A stretch of 64,000 nucleotides of DNA, taken from contig CAKTLJ010000008.1 of the NCBI GenBank assembly GCA_934572535.1, positions 1 through 64,000 of the forward strand. The letters run 5' to 3'. The stretch comes from an uncultured Eubacteriales bacterium (GTDB lineage: Bacteria > Bacillota > Clostridia > Oscillospirales > Oscillospiraceae). The notes beneath the pieces are model-generated. The model had not been told where the DNA came from, ran no database searches, and saw only the letters and a program-made list of their open reading frames with translations. Positions 16,093 through 27,100 of this stretch are shown one piece after another; the first letter of the stretch is position 1, and every line of letters starts with the position of its first letter. Both the position numbers and the translations under genes were made by a program.

Positions 16093-16869
16093 TCATGCCG
16101 AGATCCCCAAGAGCTGGAGGATGACCTTCCCGAAGAAGATGGCCAGCACCACCAGGATGACGGGCTTGACGAAGGTCACACCGCCCCGGATGAAGAAGCG
16201 GGTGCCCAAATAGTTCCCCAAAATGCCAAAGCATCCGGCCACCAGGCCCAGGGGCAGCAGGACCTTGCCGCCCAGCAGAAAGACCGCCAGGGCGGAGAGG
16301 TTGGTGGTCAGGTTGATGGCCTTGGTGACGCCGTTGGCCCGGGCCAGCTCCATGTGGGCCAGGCCGGTGAGGGCCAGCAGGAGAAAGGTCCCGGTGCCAG
16401 GCCCGTAAAAGCCGTCGTAGCCGCCGATGACCAGGGCCGCCAGCGAGCCGATCACCAGGGTCCTGCGGGGGCTGCACGGCGTTGTTTCCTCCCCCTCTCT
16501 CAGGGCCTTGCCCCGGAGGACGTAGACCGCCACCAGGGGCAGGATGCCCAGCATCAGCAGGGTGAAGATCTCCGGGTCCAGGCGCAGGGCCAGCTTGGCC
16601 CCCAGGGAGGAGCCGACGAAGGCGAAGACGACGCAGACGGCGGCCTGCCGCCAGGGGATGAACCCCCGCCGGGCGAAGCGCACAGTGGTGAGGGTGGTGC
16701 CCATGGCCGAGCTGAGCTTGTTGGTGGCCAGGGCGTTGTGCGGCGGGACCCCGGCGATCAGATAGGCCGGGAGGGAGATCAGCCCTCCCCCACCTGCCAC
16801 CGCGTCCACAAACCCGCCCAGAAAGACCAGCGGGCACACGATCACAAAATGAAGGAGGGCCAGTGTCAT
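16093..16869 (-). CDS. TSUP (TauE/SafE, DUF81) family permease
   Basis: 258 residues, eight or so membrane helices. The N-terminal GFVDAVAGGGGLISLPAYL and the repeat-like GGYDGFYGPGTGTFLLL are the two halves of the TauE/SafE signature. NALATNKLSSAMGTT is also characteristic. The family moves small sulfur or carbon anions (sulfite, sulfoacetate, taurine-related) across the membrane; the substrate cannot be told here. It lies 13 bases downstream of rpoD on the same strand and probably shares the transcript. The association with the macromolecular synthesis cluster is probably positional. Confidence 0.9.
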   Translation of the reverse strand: MTLALLHFVIVCPLVFLGGFVDAVAGGGGLISLPAYLIAGVPPHNALATNKLSSAMGTTLTTVRFARRGFIPWRQAAVCVVFAFVGSSLGAKLALRLDPEIFTLLMLGILPLVAVYVLRGKALREGEETTPCSPRRTLVIGSLAALVIGGYDGFYGPGTGTFLLLALTGLAHMELARANGVTKAINLTTNLSALAVFLLGGKVLLPLGLVAGCFGILGNYLGTRFFIRGGVTFVKPVILVVLAIFFGKVILQLLGISA

Positions 16870-16882
16870 ACTCGGTACTCTC

Positions 16883-18190
<1,308 letters not shown>

Positions 18191-18202
18191 GGCATCCATC
18201 TC

Positions 18203-19945
18203 CTATATGCTTTTCTTTTGTCGATACTTCTCCCGGGCGGCCAGAAGAGCTGCTGCGTCGTCGGCTCCCCTCTTCATCTGCTCGGTATCCAAAATGGCCC
18301 GATAATCGGCCATGGCACGCTTTCCGTTCTCCAGAGCCTCCGGCTGGCGCAATATGTCCGCCAAAAGCTCGATCTCGTCTCGGTCCAGCTCCCCCTCCAG
18401 CATCCCCAGCTGGACGGTCCGTCCCTCCTGGATGTGGCGGCGTAGGACCGCGTAAATTTTCCCCAGGTAGGGGGAAGAAAACTGGTCGGGCTCCAGCCCG
18501 TCCGCCTCCCGCAGCAGGCTCCCGTCCAGCAGGAGCAGGCGGAGGATTCCCTCCTCTGCCCGGGCAGAGCGGGGATTTTCATAGCGCATTTGACGGGCCT
18601 TGGGCTGGACCTGGGTCACGGGAGTCATATCCCGCCGGGCCTGCTTTTTCTTCGCGCTGCGCAGGTGTTGGTTCCTGGCGCGCTGGATCTCTTGCAGAAG
18701 GGCCTCCTTGCCCACGCCGGTGAGCTCCGAGAGCTGCCCGGCGTAGACCTCCCGCTCCACGGGGCTGTCCAGCCCCGCCAGCATCTCCGCCGCGGCCCGG
18801 GCAAACTCGGTCTTCTGGACCGGGTCCGTCAGGTCGTACTTGCTCTTGAGCTGCCCCAGGTTGTACTCCACATAGTTCTCCGACTGGTCCAGCAGGCGGG
18901 CGAAGGCGTCCGGCCCGTATTTGCGAAGAAACTCGTCCGGGTCCTTGGCCCCGTTGACCCGCAGGACACGGACCTTCAAGCCGGTCTTTTCGAGCAGCGG
19001 GATGGCCCGGTTGGCCGCCTGGACCCCGGCGGAGTCGGCGTCGTAACAGATGACCACTTCCTTGGTGAACCGGGACAGGAGCTTGGCGTGGTCTGGCGTC
19101 AGGGCGGTCCCCAGGCTGGCCACGGCGCAGTCAAACCCCGCCTGATAGAGGGATATGGTGTCCATATACCCCTCGGTGAGGACGATGCGGCCCAGCTTCG
19201 TGGTCTTGGCCAGGTTCAGGGCAAAGAGGTTGCGGCTCTTGTTGAACACCGGGGTGTCCGGGGAATTCAAATACTTGGGGGTCCCGTCCCCCAGCACGCG
19301 CCCGCCGAAGCCGATGACATCCCCCCGCAGGTCGATGATGGGGAACATCACGCGGTTGCGGAACCGGTCATACACGCCGCCCTTCTTGCCGCTGACCGCC
19401 AAACCGGCGTCCAGCAGGTCTGCTTTGCCAAAGCCCTTGGCGGTCATCGCTTTGGTGAGGCTGTCCCAGCTCTCGGGGGCAAAGCCCAGGCCGAAGCGGG
19501 TCATAATGCCCTTGGACAGGCCCCGGCCCCGGAGGTAGTCCAGGCCCTCCCTTCCCGCCGGGCTGTGGAGCTGGCTGTGGAAATACCGCGCGGCTTGCTT
19601 GTTCAGCTCCAAAAGGCGGGTCCGCCGCCGTCGGCCGGACTCGTCCAGGTCTCCCTCGGGAAACTCCATCCCCGCCCGCTTGGCCAGGAGGCGGAGGGCG
19701 TCCAGGTAGGGCAGGTTTTCCAGCTCCATCACGAAGGAGACGACCCCGCCCCCCTTGCTGCAGCCAAAGCAGTGGTAGAGCTGCCGGTCGGGCAGCACGT
19801 GGAAGGAGGCGGTCTTTTCCCCGTGGAAGGGGCACAGGCCCCAGTAGCTGCCGCCCTTGGGGGATAGGCTGACGTAGTCCGAGACCACGTCCACGATATC
19901 GCTCCGAGCCACCAGCTCGTCGATAAAGGCAGATGGAATGGCCAT
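18203..19945 (-). CDS. dnaG: DNA primase
   Basis: 580 residues. Makes RNA primers at the replication fork. The CHC2 zinc finger has C38, H41, C59, C62 (CPFHGEK ... HCFGC). The Toprim core shows TEGYMD (about 271) and YDADSAG (about 320). The C-terminal 130 residues correspond to the helicase-binding domain. GGAGG lies before the ATG at 19945. It sits 30 bases after dgt and 12 before rpoD. Confidence 0.97.
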   Translation of the reverse strand: MAIPSAFIDELVARSDIVDVVSDYVSLSPKGGSYWGLCPFHGEKTASFHVLPDRQLYHCFGCSKGGGVVSFVMELENLPYLDALRLLAKRAGMEFPEGDLDESGRRRRTRLLELNKQAARYFHSQLHSPAGREGLDYLRGRGLSKGIMTRFGLGFAPESWDSLTKAMTAKGFGKADLLDAGLAVSGKKGGVYDRFRNRVMFPIIDLRGDVIGFGGRVLGDGTPKYLNSPDTPVFNKSRNLFALNLAKTTKLGRIVLTEGYMDTISLYQAGFDCAVASLGTALTPDHAKLLSRFTKEVVICYDADSAGVQAANRAIPLLEKTGLKVRVLRVNGAKDPDEFLRKYGPDAFARLLDQSENYVEYNLGQLKSKYDLTDPVQKTEFARAAAEMLAGLDSPVEREVYAGQLSELTGVGKEALLQEIQRARNQHLRSAKKKQARRDMTPVTQVQPKARQMRYENPRSARAEEGILRLLLLDGSLLREADGLEPDQFSSPYLGKIYAVLRRHIQEGRTVQLGMLEGELDRDEIELLADILRQPEALENGKRAMADYRAILDTEQMKRGADDAAALLAAREKYRQKKSI

Positions 19946-19975
19946 GTCGTTTCCCTCCTTTCCAGGGCGCGCGGT

Positions 19976-20986
19976 TTATTTCACCGACCAGGCCATCGGA
20001 ACGTAGGCCTCGCAGTATTTTTCCACCGCGTATTTGTCGGTCATGCCCGCGATGTAGTCGCAGACAGCCCGGTCCACGCCCTCCCGCATCCGGATGTCCT
20101 GATAATCCGGGGGGAGCTTGTCCGGGTCCTTTCGATAGTACTCAAAGAGTCGGGCGATCATGTCCTGGGCCTTGGACTCCTCGCCCTTGGCAATGGGGTT
20201 GTGGTAGACGGCCTCGAACATGAAGGCCCGCAGGCGGGCCATGGCGCTGCCGCAGGCCTCGGACTGGCAGAGCTTGTCCCTTCCTTGGCTGGCCCGGATC
20301 GCGTCCCCCACCAGGGTGTTGATGCGCCCGCTGTGGTCGAAGCCCAGCACCTGGGAGATGTCCAGGGGGATGTCCAGGGGGTAGATGATCCCCCCGCGCA
20401 TGGCGTCGTCGATGTCGTGGTTGATGTAGGCGATCTTGTCGGACAGGCGGACCACCTGACCCTCCAGGGTCTCGGCCCGGTCCGGGCCGGTGTGGCAGAG
20501 GATGCCCCGCCGGACCTCATAGCAGAGGTTCAGGCCGTCGCCGCCGTTTTCCAGGCTGTCCACCACCCGCAGGGACTGCTCGTTGTGGCGAAAGCCGCCG
20601 GGCAGGATCTCATGTAAGATCCGCTCTCCGGCGTGACCGAAGGGGGTGTGGCCCAGGTCGTGGCCCAGGGCGATGGCCTCGGTCAGGTCCTCGTTGAGCC
20701 GCAGGCCCCGGGCAATGGTCCGGGCGATGCGGGCCACCTCCAGAGTGTGGGTCATGCGGGTGCGGTAGTGGTCCCCCTCTGGCTGGAGGAAGACCTGGGT
20801 CTTGTGCATCAGGCGGCGGAAGGACTTGGAGTGGACGATCCGGTCGATGTCCCGCTGGTAGCAGGTGCGGATCTCGCAGGGAGGGATCGGCCGCAGGCGG
20901 CCTTTGGTCTCTGCGGCCAGGGCGGCATAGGGCGACAGGGTCTGCCGTTCCAGGTCTTCCGTGTTTTCTCGCAGGGTCACAGCCAT
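19976..20986 (-). CDS. dgt: Deoxyguanosinetriphosphate triphosphohydrolase-like HD protein
   Basis: 336 residues. The family hydrolyses dNTPs to nucleoside and triphosphate, or acts as a related HD phosphohydrolase. HD-motif residues include H in RTRMTHTLEVA, HD in ALGHDLGHTPFGHAGE, and the downstream D in LSDKIAYINHDIDD. The length fits the shorter Firmicutes class that precedes dnaG in Clostridia. The frame opens with GTG one codon earlier, but the ATG at 20986 has better spacing from AGAGGGG. First gene of the dgt-dnaG-rpoD cluster. A 140-base gap upstream has AT-rich sequence but no promoter I can place firmly. Confidence 0.93.
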   Translation of the reverse strand: MAVTLRENTEDLERQTLSPYAALAAETKGRLRPIPPCEIRTCYQRDIDRIVHSKSFRRLMHKTQVFLQPEGDHYRTRMTHTLEVARIARTIARGLRLNEDLTEAIALGHDLGHTPFGHAGERILHEILPGGFRHNEQSLRVVDSLENGGDGLNLCYEVRRGILCHTGPDRAETLEGQVVRLSDKIAYINHDIDDAMRGGIIYPLDIPLDISQVLGFDHSGRINTLVGDAIRASQGRDKLCQSEACGSAMARLRAFMFEAVYHNPIAKGEESKAQDMIARLFEYYRKDPDKLPPDYQDIRMREGVDRAVCDYIAGMTDKYAVEKYCEAYVPMAWSVK

Positions 20987-21126
20987 CACTCCCCTCTTCC
21001 CAAACCGGGAACTGGTCTTGGTTTCTATGTGCTACGTATGCTATATACGAAAAATCGGTTCAAAATCCTGCTGAAAGAAAAGATTTTTTTCGAAATTCTT
21101 TGCTTCGGGCGGTTTTTCTGCTCTGC

Positions 21127-21762
21127 CTACGGCTCCACCGAGGCGGCCCGGAAGACCTCCCCCAGCTTCTCCGCCGCGATCTGACCAGCGGTGAGCTCGG
21201 TGACCCGGGCCTCATAGGCTGCCCAGTTCTCCGCCGGGAGGAGGGCATGGATGCGCACATCGGCGCCATACTCGATCTCTCCCAAAATGCCTTGGACTGC
21301 GGCCACCTCCAGCTTCATGCGCTCCAGGAGGTTATAGGGGCAGGTCACCGCCGTCTCGGCCCACTGACGGACCACGGAGACCCCGGCCGCCTCCAGGGTG
21401 TCCTTGGCGGACTTGGTATAGGCCCGGACCAGCCCGCCGGTGCCCAGGAGGATGCCGCCGAAGTAACGGGTGACCACGCAGCAGACGTTCTCCACGCCCT
21501 CCCGCTTGAAGACCTCCAGCATGGGCTGACCGGCGGTGCCCTGGGGCTCGCCGTCGTCGGAATAGCGGGTGACGTTCCCCTCTCGGAGGATATAGCACCA
21601 GCAGTTGTGGCGGGCGTCGTAGTATTTGGCTTTCATTTCCGCGATCTTCTCCCGGGCCTCCTCCTCGCTCTCCACCCGCCAGACATGGCCGATGAAGCGG
21701 GAGCGCTTTTCGGTGAACTCCGTCTCGCAGAAGTCCCGGCCGGGAACATAGTACTCTGCCAT
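21127..21762 (-). CDS. yigZ: YigZ/IMPACT family protein
   Basis: 211 residues. The N-terminal IMPACT domain (FTEKRSRFIGHVWRV, then DDGEPQGTAGQPML and VVTRYFGGILLGTGGLVRAY) is clear, and a DUF1949-type C-terminal domain follows. It is a conserved cytoplasmic protein linked to translation by homology with eukaryotic IMPACT; its bacterial role is poorly defined. The frame runs far upstream inside hflX, but AAGGAGG just before the ATG at 21762 sets the start. Lies 32 bases downstream of hflX. Confidence 0.93.
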   Translation of the reverse strand: MAEYYVPGRDFCETEFTEKRSRFIGHVWRVESEEEAREKIAEMKAKYYDARHNCWCYILREGNVTRYSDDGEPQGTAGQPMLEVFKREGVENVCCVVTRYFGGILLGTGGLVRAYTKSAKDTLEAAGVSVVRQWAETAVTCPYNLLERMKLEVAAVQGILGEIEYGADVRIHALLPAENWAAYEARVTELTAGQIAAEKLGEVFRAASVEP

Positions 21763-21794
21763 AGGGTCTTCCTCCTTTTCTCTGTCGAGGCAGC

Positions 21795-23102
21795 TCAGTC
21801 CTCCCAAAATTCCTTGGGCGGGGTCCAGCCGTCGGTGATATAGTCCTTCACCTGACCCACGGTCTTCTCGGAGCAGACGGCCACCACGCGGATCGCGTCG
21901 TCGTACTCCACGGACTCCACCTTGGCGTCCCGGTACAGGGCCTCCAGGACCCCGCCCTTGTCGTAGGGCAGGGCCAGGGTGACTCGGTAGAAGCCCGTGT
22001 CCAGCCGCTTGCCGATCTTGGCCAGCAGCTCGTCCAGCCCCTCCCCGGTCTTGGCCGAGACGGAGACGATGTCCTCGCCGTGGGGGCGGATATCCCCCAC
22101 GTAGACATCGGACTTGTTGAACACGTCGATGCGGGGCGTAGCCTCGGCCCCAAGCTGGGCGATGAGCCGCTCCACCACCTCCACCTGGTCCCGCCACTCC
22201 GGGTTGGAGGCGTCGATGACGTGGAGGATCAGGTCGGCGTAGGCCAGCTCCTCCAGGGTGGCCTTGAAGGCCTCCACCAGGTGGTGGGGCAGCTTGCGGA
22301 TGAAGCCTACCGTGTCGGAGATGAGCACCGTGCAGGTGTCGGAGATCTCCAGGGTGCGGGTGGTGGTGTCCAGGGTGTCAAAGAGGCGGTTCCGGGCGGG
22401 GATGTCCGCGTCGGTGAGGGCGTTGAGCAGGGTGGATTTACCCGCGTTGGTGTAGCCCACGATGGCCACCACAGGGATCTCGTTCTTCTCCCGGCGGTCC
22501 CGCTGGACAGCCCGGACCCGGCGGACCTCCTCCAGGTCCCCGGCCAGCTTGGCGATCTTTCGCCGGATGTGACGGCGGTCGGTCTCCAGTTGGGTCTCGC
22601 CGGGGCCGCGGGTGCCGATCGGGGACTTGCCGCCCGAGGCCGTCTGGCGCACCAGATGGCCCCACATGCCGGTCAGGCGGGGCAGCAGGTATTTGTATTG
22701 GGCCAACTCCACCTGGAGGCGGCCCTCCCGGGTGCGGGCCCGCTGGGCGAAGATGTCCAGGATGAGACCGGCGCGGTCGATGACCTGGACGCCGATCTCC
22801 TCGGTGAGGACCCGCTGCTGCGAGGGCGACAGCTCGTTGTCAAAGACCACCAGGTCGGCCCCCTGGGCCTGGACCAGCTCTCGGGTCTCGGACACCTTGC
22901 CCTCGCCGATGAAGGTGCGGGCCTCCGGGGCGTCCCGCTGCTGGAGGATCATCCCCACGCTCTCGCCGCCGGCGGTCTCCACCAGGGCGGCAAGCTCCTC
23001 CAGGGAGGTCTCGCTGGCATTGTCTTCCCGGGGCAGGCTGTTGGCGCTCAGGCCCACCAGGACCGCCCGGTTCCGGGCTCCTTTTGTAAACTCTTCGGTC
23101 AT
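21795..23102 (-). CDS. hflX: Ribosome-associated GTPase HflX
   Basis: 435 residues. GTPase that splits stalled or hibernating ribosomes. The N-terminal HflX domain (VFDNELSPSQQRVL) and the linker IGTRGPGETQLETDRR are diagnostic. The G domain has G1 GYTNAGKST (about 210), DTVGFIRKLP (G3) and NKSD (G4). A C-terminal extra domain of about 70 residues is present. AGGAGG precedes the ATG. Followed by yigZ. Confidence 0.97.
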   Translation of the reverse strand: MTEEFTKGARNRAVLVGLSANSLPREDNASETSLEELAALVETAGGESVGMILQQRDAPEARTFIGEGKVSETRELVQAQGADLVVFDNELSPSQQRVLTEEIGVQVIDRAGLILDIFAQRARTREGRLQVELAQYKYLLPRLTGMWGHLVRQTASGGKSPIGTRGPGETQLETDRRHIRRKIAKLAGDLEEVRRVRAVQRDRREKNEIPVVAIVGYTNAGKSTLLNALTDADIPARNRLFDTLDTTTRTLEISDTCTVLISDTVGFIRKLPHHLVEAFKATLEELAYADLILHVIDASNPEWRDQVEVVERLIAQLGAEATPRIDVFNKSDVYVGDIRPHGEDIVSVSAKTGEGLDELLAKIGKRLDTGFYRVTLALPYDKGGVLEALYRDAKVESVEYDDAIRVVAVCSEKTVGQVKDYITDGWTPPKEFWED

Positions 23103-23153
23103 AAAAACCTCCTAAGATGACTTGCGCGGAAACGACGCCTCGTCTCGCCGCCG

Positions 23154-23654
23154 TTACGCCTTGACCAGGACCTTGGTGATCTCGGACAGGTACATGCGGT
23201 GGTAGTCGTGATCTTTATAGTGCTGCAACGCGGCCGCGTCCATGTGGGCGGGGTCCAGGTCGCTCCAGTAGAGCTTCCGGCAGACCAGCACCAGGTCAGC
23301 CTCCTGGATGTAGGGGGCGTTCTCTCCCTCCATGGCCACATGGAAGCCGCAGTGGGCGAACTTATCCGTCTCCCGGCCGCTGACCTGGCCGCAGTAGACC
23401 AGGGCCTTCCGCCAGTCCTCTCCAAAGAAGGAGAGGGTGAAGGTCGGCGCGTTCTCCAAAAATTCAAAGGTATACCGCTGGGGACGCACGTAGATGGTGG
23501 CCACGTTCTTGTTCCACAGGACCCCCAGGCCGCCCCAGCTGGCGGTCATGGTGTTGCAGTGGTCCCGGGTCCCGGCGGTGATGAGGGTCCACCGGTCGGC
23601 AAAGAGAGAAAAGACATTCTCCGTGAGCTGTTTGGGGTGAAGTTCCTGAAACAT
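23154..23654 (-). CDS. Flavin reductase-like FMN-binding protein
   Basis: 166 residues. Resembles the flavin reductase-like split-barrel family: ADRWTLITAGTRDHCNTMTA and WGGLGVLWNKNVATIYVRPQ, where related proteins bind FMN. Such clostridial proteins may transfer electrons or act as small flavoreductases; substrate is unknown. The frame extends upstream to 23804, but AAGGAGGAG directly before the ATG at 23654 sets the start. 51 bases ahead of hflX, possibly co-transcribed. The upstream gap holds the rpmE terminator. Confidence 0.85.
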   Translation of the reverse strand: MFQELHPKQLTENVFSLFADRWTLITAGTRDHCNTMTASWGGLGVLWNKNVATIYVRPQRYTFEFLENAPTFTLSFFGEDWRKALVYCGQVSGRETDKFAHCGFHVAMEGENAPYIQEADLVLVCRKLYWSDLDPAHMDAAALQHYKDHDYHRMYLSEITKVLVKA

Positions 23655-23805
23655 GGTTCTCCTCCTTCTTGATCTCCCTCTCAGTATATGCGGATGGAGG
23701 CGGGGAAGCCCCGCCGATCGAGGTGTTTTCAGATACACCCCAAGGGAAGACCCACCGCCCTCTTGCAAAGGACCCGAGCCTTCCCTGTTTGTCTTCCTTC
23801 CCACG

Positions 23806-23834
23806 GAAAAACCCGTGCCGAGAGCGGCACGGGT
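23806..23834 (-). terminator. Terminator of rpmE
   Basis: Perfect 10-bp stem ACCCGTGCCG / CGGCACGGGT with a 4-nt loop, followed on the minus strand by TTTT. Confidence 0.88.
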
Positions 23835-23850
23835 CCGAAGCCAGAAATTA

Positions 23851-24054
23851 TCAGTTTTCCAAACCGAACTTCTTGTTGAAGCGGCTGACGCGACCGCCAG
23901 TATCCACCATCTTCTGCTTACCGGTGAAGAAGGGGTGACACTTAGAGCAAACTTCTACGCGGATATCGCCCTTGGTAGATCTTGTCTCGATAACGTTACC
24001 GCAAGCACAACGGATTGTAGCCTGCTCGTACTTGGGATGGATGCCTTCCTTCAT
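23851..24054 (-). CDS. rpmE: 50S ribosomal protein L31, zinc-binding form
   Basis: 67 residues. Ribosomal large-subunit protein. [20 protein letters not shown] and [16 protein letters not shown] carry the cysteines (C16, C18, C36, C39) of the zinc-containing C+ paralogue. The C-terminal RFNKKFG is typical. Its own promoter lies at 24113-24141 with a leader that forms a hairpin, and a terminator follows, so it is expressed alone. GAGGTG precedes the ATG. Confidence 0.98.
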   Translation of the reverse strand: MKEGIHPKYEQATIRCACGNVIETRSTKGDIRVEVCSKCHPFFTGKQKMVDTGGRVSRFNKKFGLEN

Positions 24055-24088
24055 GAGTGTTCACCTCTTTCTGCATAACAAAAATAGT

Positions 24089-24107
24089 ATGCGTTCTCAA
24101 AACGCAT
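24089..24107 (-). promoter_or_regulatory. Hairpin in rpmE leader (possible L31 autoregulation)
   Basis: ATGCGTT / AACGCAT 7-bp stem with a 5-nt loop in the leader, followed by ACTATTTTTG. L31 leaders in several phyla are known to be structured for autogenous control. This one is a candidate by position only. Confidence 0.4.
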
Positions 24108-24112
24108 GTCAT

Positions 24113-24141
24113 ATAATAACACTTTTATTCCGAAATTGCAA
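24113..24141 (-). promoter_or_regulatory. rpmE promoter
   Basis: TTGCAA (24136-24141) and TATTAT (24113-24118) on the minus strand with 17-base spacing. Confidence 0.8.
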
Positions 24142-24156
24142 CTCCTTTTTTCGGAA

Positions 24157-27100
24157 TTATTTCGAAAAGTTTTCCGGTTCTGTCCCATCCGGGGGCAGCA
24201 GGACCCCCAAATCGGGCCGGAGGAAGTACAAAATGCGGCGGGTGACCCGCTGGCCGGTGATCTGCTCCAGGGCGTAGGCATAGGCGGCCAGCTGCCCCCG
24301 GTAGCGCGCCGCCCGTTCCCGGGCGGCATCGGCGGTGACCCGGTCGGTCTTGAAGTCCACCAGGGTGAGGCCGTCCACCCCCTGGAACCAGCAGTCGATG
24401 ACGCCCTGCAAGAGGATCTCCTCCCCTTCCCCCACATCCGGGTAAAACCGGCGGGCGGGGGCCAGGATGGAGAAGGGATACTCCCGGTGGAGGGAGGCGC
24501 TCTCCCGCATCTCCCGGCCCAGGTCCGAGGCGAAGAAGCGCGCCACGGCGGCGGGGTTCACGGCCTGCGCCTGCTGGCCGGTGAGGTACTCTTCCGCGAC
24601 CAGGCGAGACAGCTCCTCCCGGATCTCCGCTGCGGAGCCGGTTCGGTCCATTCGGACGCACTGCATGACCTGGTGGAGGGCGGTGCCCTTCTGGGCGGGC
24701 GTCAGACCCAGGGTCTCCTGGGCAAACTGGGGGCGGGACACGGGGGCCGGTTCTCGGTCCGCCTGTCGGCGGAGCAGGAAGACTCCCGGCTCCTCTCCGT
24801 TCTCCTCCACCTGGGTGGCCGTGACCTTGGCCGGGGTGGCGGCGGAGACGGCGTAGGGATACTGCCAGCGAAGCTGATCCAGAACCTCCTGTGCGGTGTA
24901 TGCGGGCGCTTCCTCCTCCCGGGCCGTCTCCCGGCGGACGACCTCCTCCGAGACCGCCCCGGCGTGGTAGCACACCTTCCAGGCCGGACCAAAGGCCACG
25001 CCGGGGACCGGCGCGTCCTCCACCTCTGCCGCTTGCCGAAGGGCGGCGCCCTCCGGCCGGGCCAAGGCGGTGAGGATGAGCCACTGGCCCACGCTGGAGC
25101 AGGATGCCAGCACCCGAGGGTCTGCCGGGCAGGAGACGCTCTCCGCCAGATTTTTCAGCTCGGAGAGACCGTAGGCCAGGCTGTGGGTCAGGATGAGCTT
25201 TTCCTTGGCGCGGGTCATGGCTACATATAATAGGCGCATCTCCTCGGCCAGCATCTCCTTCTTCAGGGCCAGGGCCACGCCGCCGCGGGCCAGGGTGGAG
25301 AACTCCACCATGGTCTCGCTGTCCAGCCCCTTGGGACCCAGACCCAGCTTGGGGTGAAAGAGGACGGGCTTCTGCATGTCCCCGTAGTTGAACCGACGGC
25401 CCAGGCCGCAGAGGAAGACCACCGGGTATTCCAGGCCCTTGGAGCGATGGATGCTTACGATCTTGACCCCGGCTTCCTTGGACGGGGCGGAGGCCGAGCG
25501 CAGGCCGCCGCTCTCCCGGACACGGTTTAAATGAAGGAGGAAGCCGAACAGGCCCTTGTGGCCGGTCCCCTCAAAGCGGCGGGCCAGCTCGTAAAAGGCC
25601 AGCAGGTTCTCCCGCCGCTTCTCCCCGCCCGGCATGGCAGCGAAGATCTCCAGCAAGTCCGCGCGGCGGTACAGCTCCCACAGGAGCTGATGGCTGCTCT
25701 GCTCCCCGGCCTGGAAGCGCAGGGCAGCCAGCTCCTCCAGAAAGGCCCGGCAGTCCTCCATCCCCTGCGCGGCGGCGGCGCAGAGGGCGGTGTAAAAATC
25801 CCCCGCCGACGCGGCGCGGATCTCCGCCAGCCGGTCGCCGGTGAAGCCGCAGGCCGGGGAGCGCAGCACGGCGAGCAGCGGGATGTCCTGCCGGGGGTTG
25901 TCGATGATCTGAAGCCAGGAGAGGGCCACTGAGATCTCCGTGGTCTGGAAGAAGTCGCTTCCCTCCTCCGCCGACCAGCCTATCCCCTGCTCCTCCAGCG
26001 CCAGGGTGTAGTAATGGCGCACCGGGCCGGGAGAGCGGAGCAGGATGGCGACATCGTCCGGCTCCAAGGGCCGCTGGCCCCCTGCCCCGTCGGAGACCAG
26101 AAAGCCGGACCGGAGCAGCGCCGCGATCTGCTTGGCCACGAACCGGGCTTCCAGAAAGTTCTTGTTCTGCTTGTCCTCGGTGAGGGCCGGGTCGTCGTTG
26201 AAGTTCAACACGTGCAGCTCGGTCTCGTAGCCCGTCCCCGCCGGGAAGAGGCCGCCGGGATAGAGGGCCTCCGCGTCGGTGTAGTCCATCTCTCCCAGGT
26301 CCCGGGACATGATGTTGCGAAACAGGTCGTTGGCCGCCTCCAACACCTCCGGGCGGGAGCGGAAGTTTTTGGACATGGTGATCTTCCGCTCCCCCCCCTC
26401 CCGGGCCTTCGTCCAGTCGGCAAAGGTCCGGTATTTTTCCAGGAAAATGGTGGGGTCGGCCAGGCGGAAGCGGTAGATGGACTGCTTCACGTCCCCCACC
26501 ATGAAGAGGTTCCGCCCCTCGTCGGAGAGGGCCTTGAAAATGGTGTTCTGGACCTGGTTCGTGTCCTGGTACTCGTCCACCATGATCTCGGCGTAGCGGC
26601 TCCCCCACTGGCGGGCCAGCTCGGTGGGCTGTCCCGCCGGATCCACCAGAAGCTGGACGGCGCAGTGCTCCAGGTCCCCGAAGTCCAGCAGGGATCTTCG
26701 CAGCTTCTCCCGGCGGTAGGCCTGGGAGAAGTCCTCCACCAGAGAGATCAGGCCATTCATGGCCGGGCGGACCAGGGCCATGTCGGCCAGCAGGCTCTCG
26801 CTGGAACTGGCGAACTGCGTCATCAGCTCCCCCACCGCCTTCTTGCACCGTTCCCGGATGGCCTTGCACTGCGCCTGCGCGGCCGGGTCCTCCGAACCCT
26901 TGGCGCTTTTCAGCCGCGGGAAGTCCACAGTACACCGGGCAGTCTCGTCCCAGCTCTGCGCGGCAGCCTGGGCCAAGGCCTCCAGATCTCGACAGGTGGC
27001 GGCCAGGCTCTCGCCATAGGCCTTCGACAGCACCTCGTCCTCCTCGGCCAGGCGGCAGGCCCGCGCCATCTGCCCCGCCCAGTAGCGGGCGGTCTGGGCG

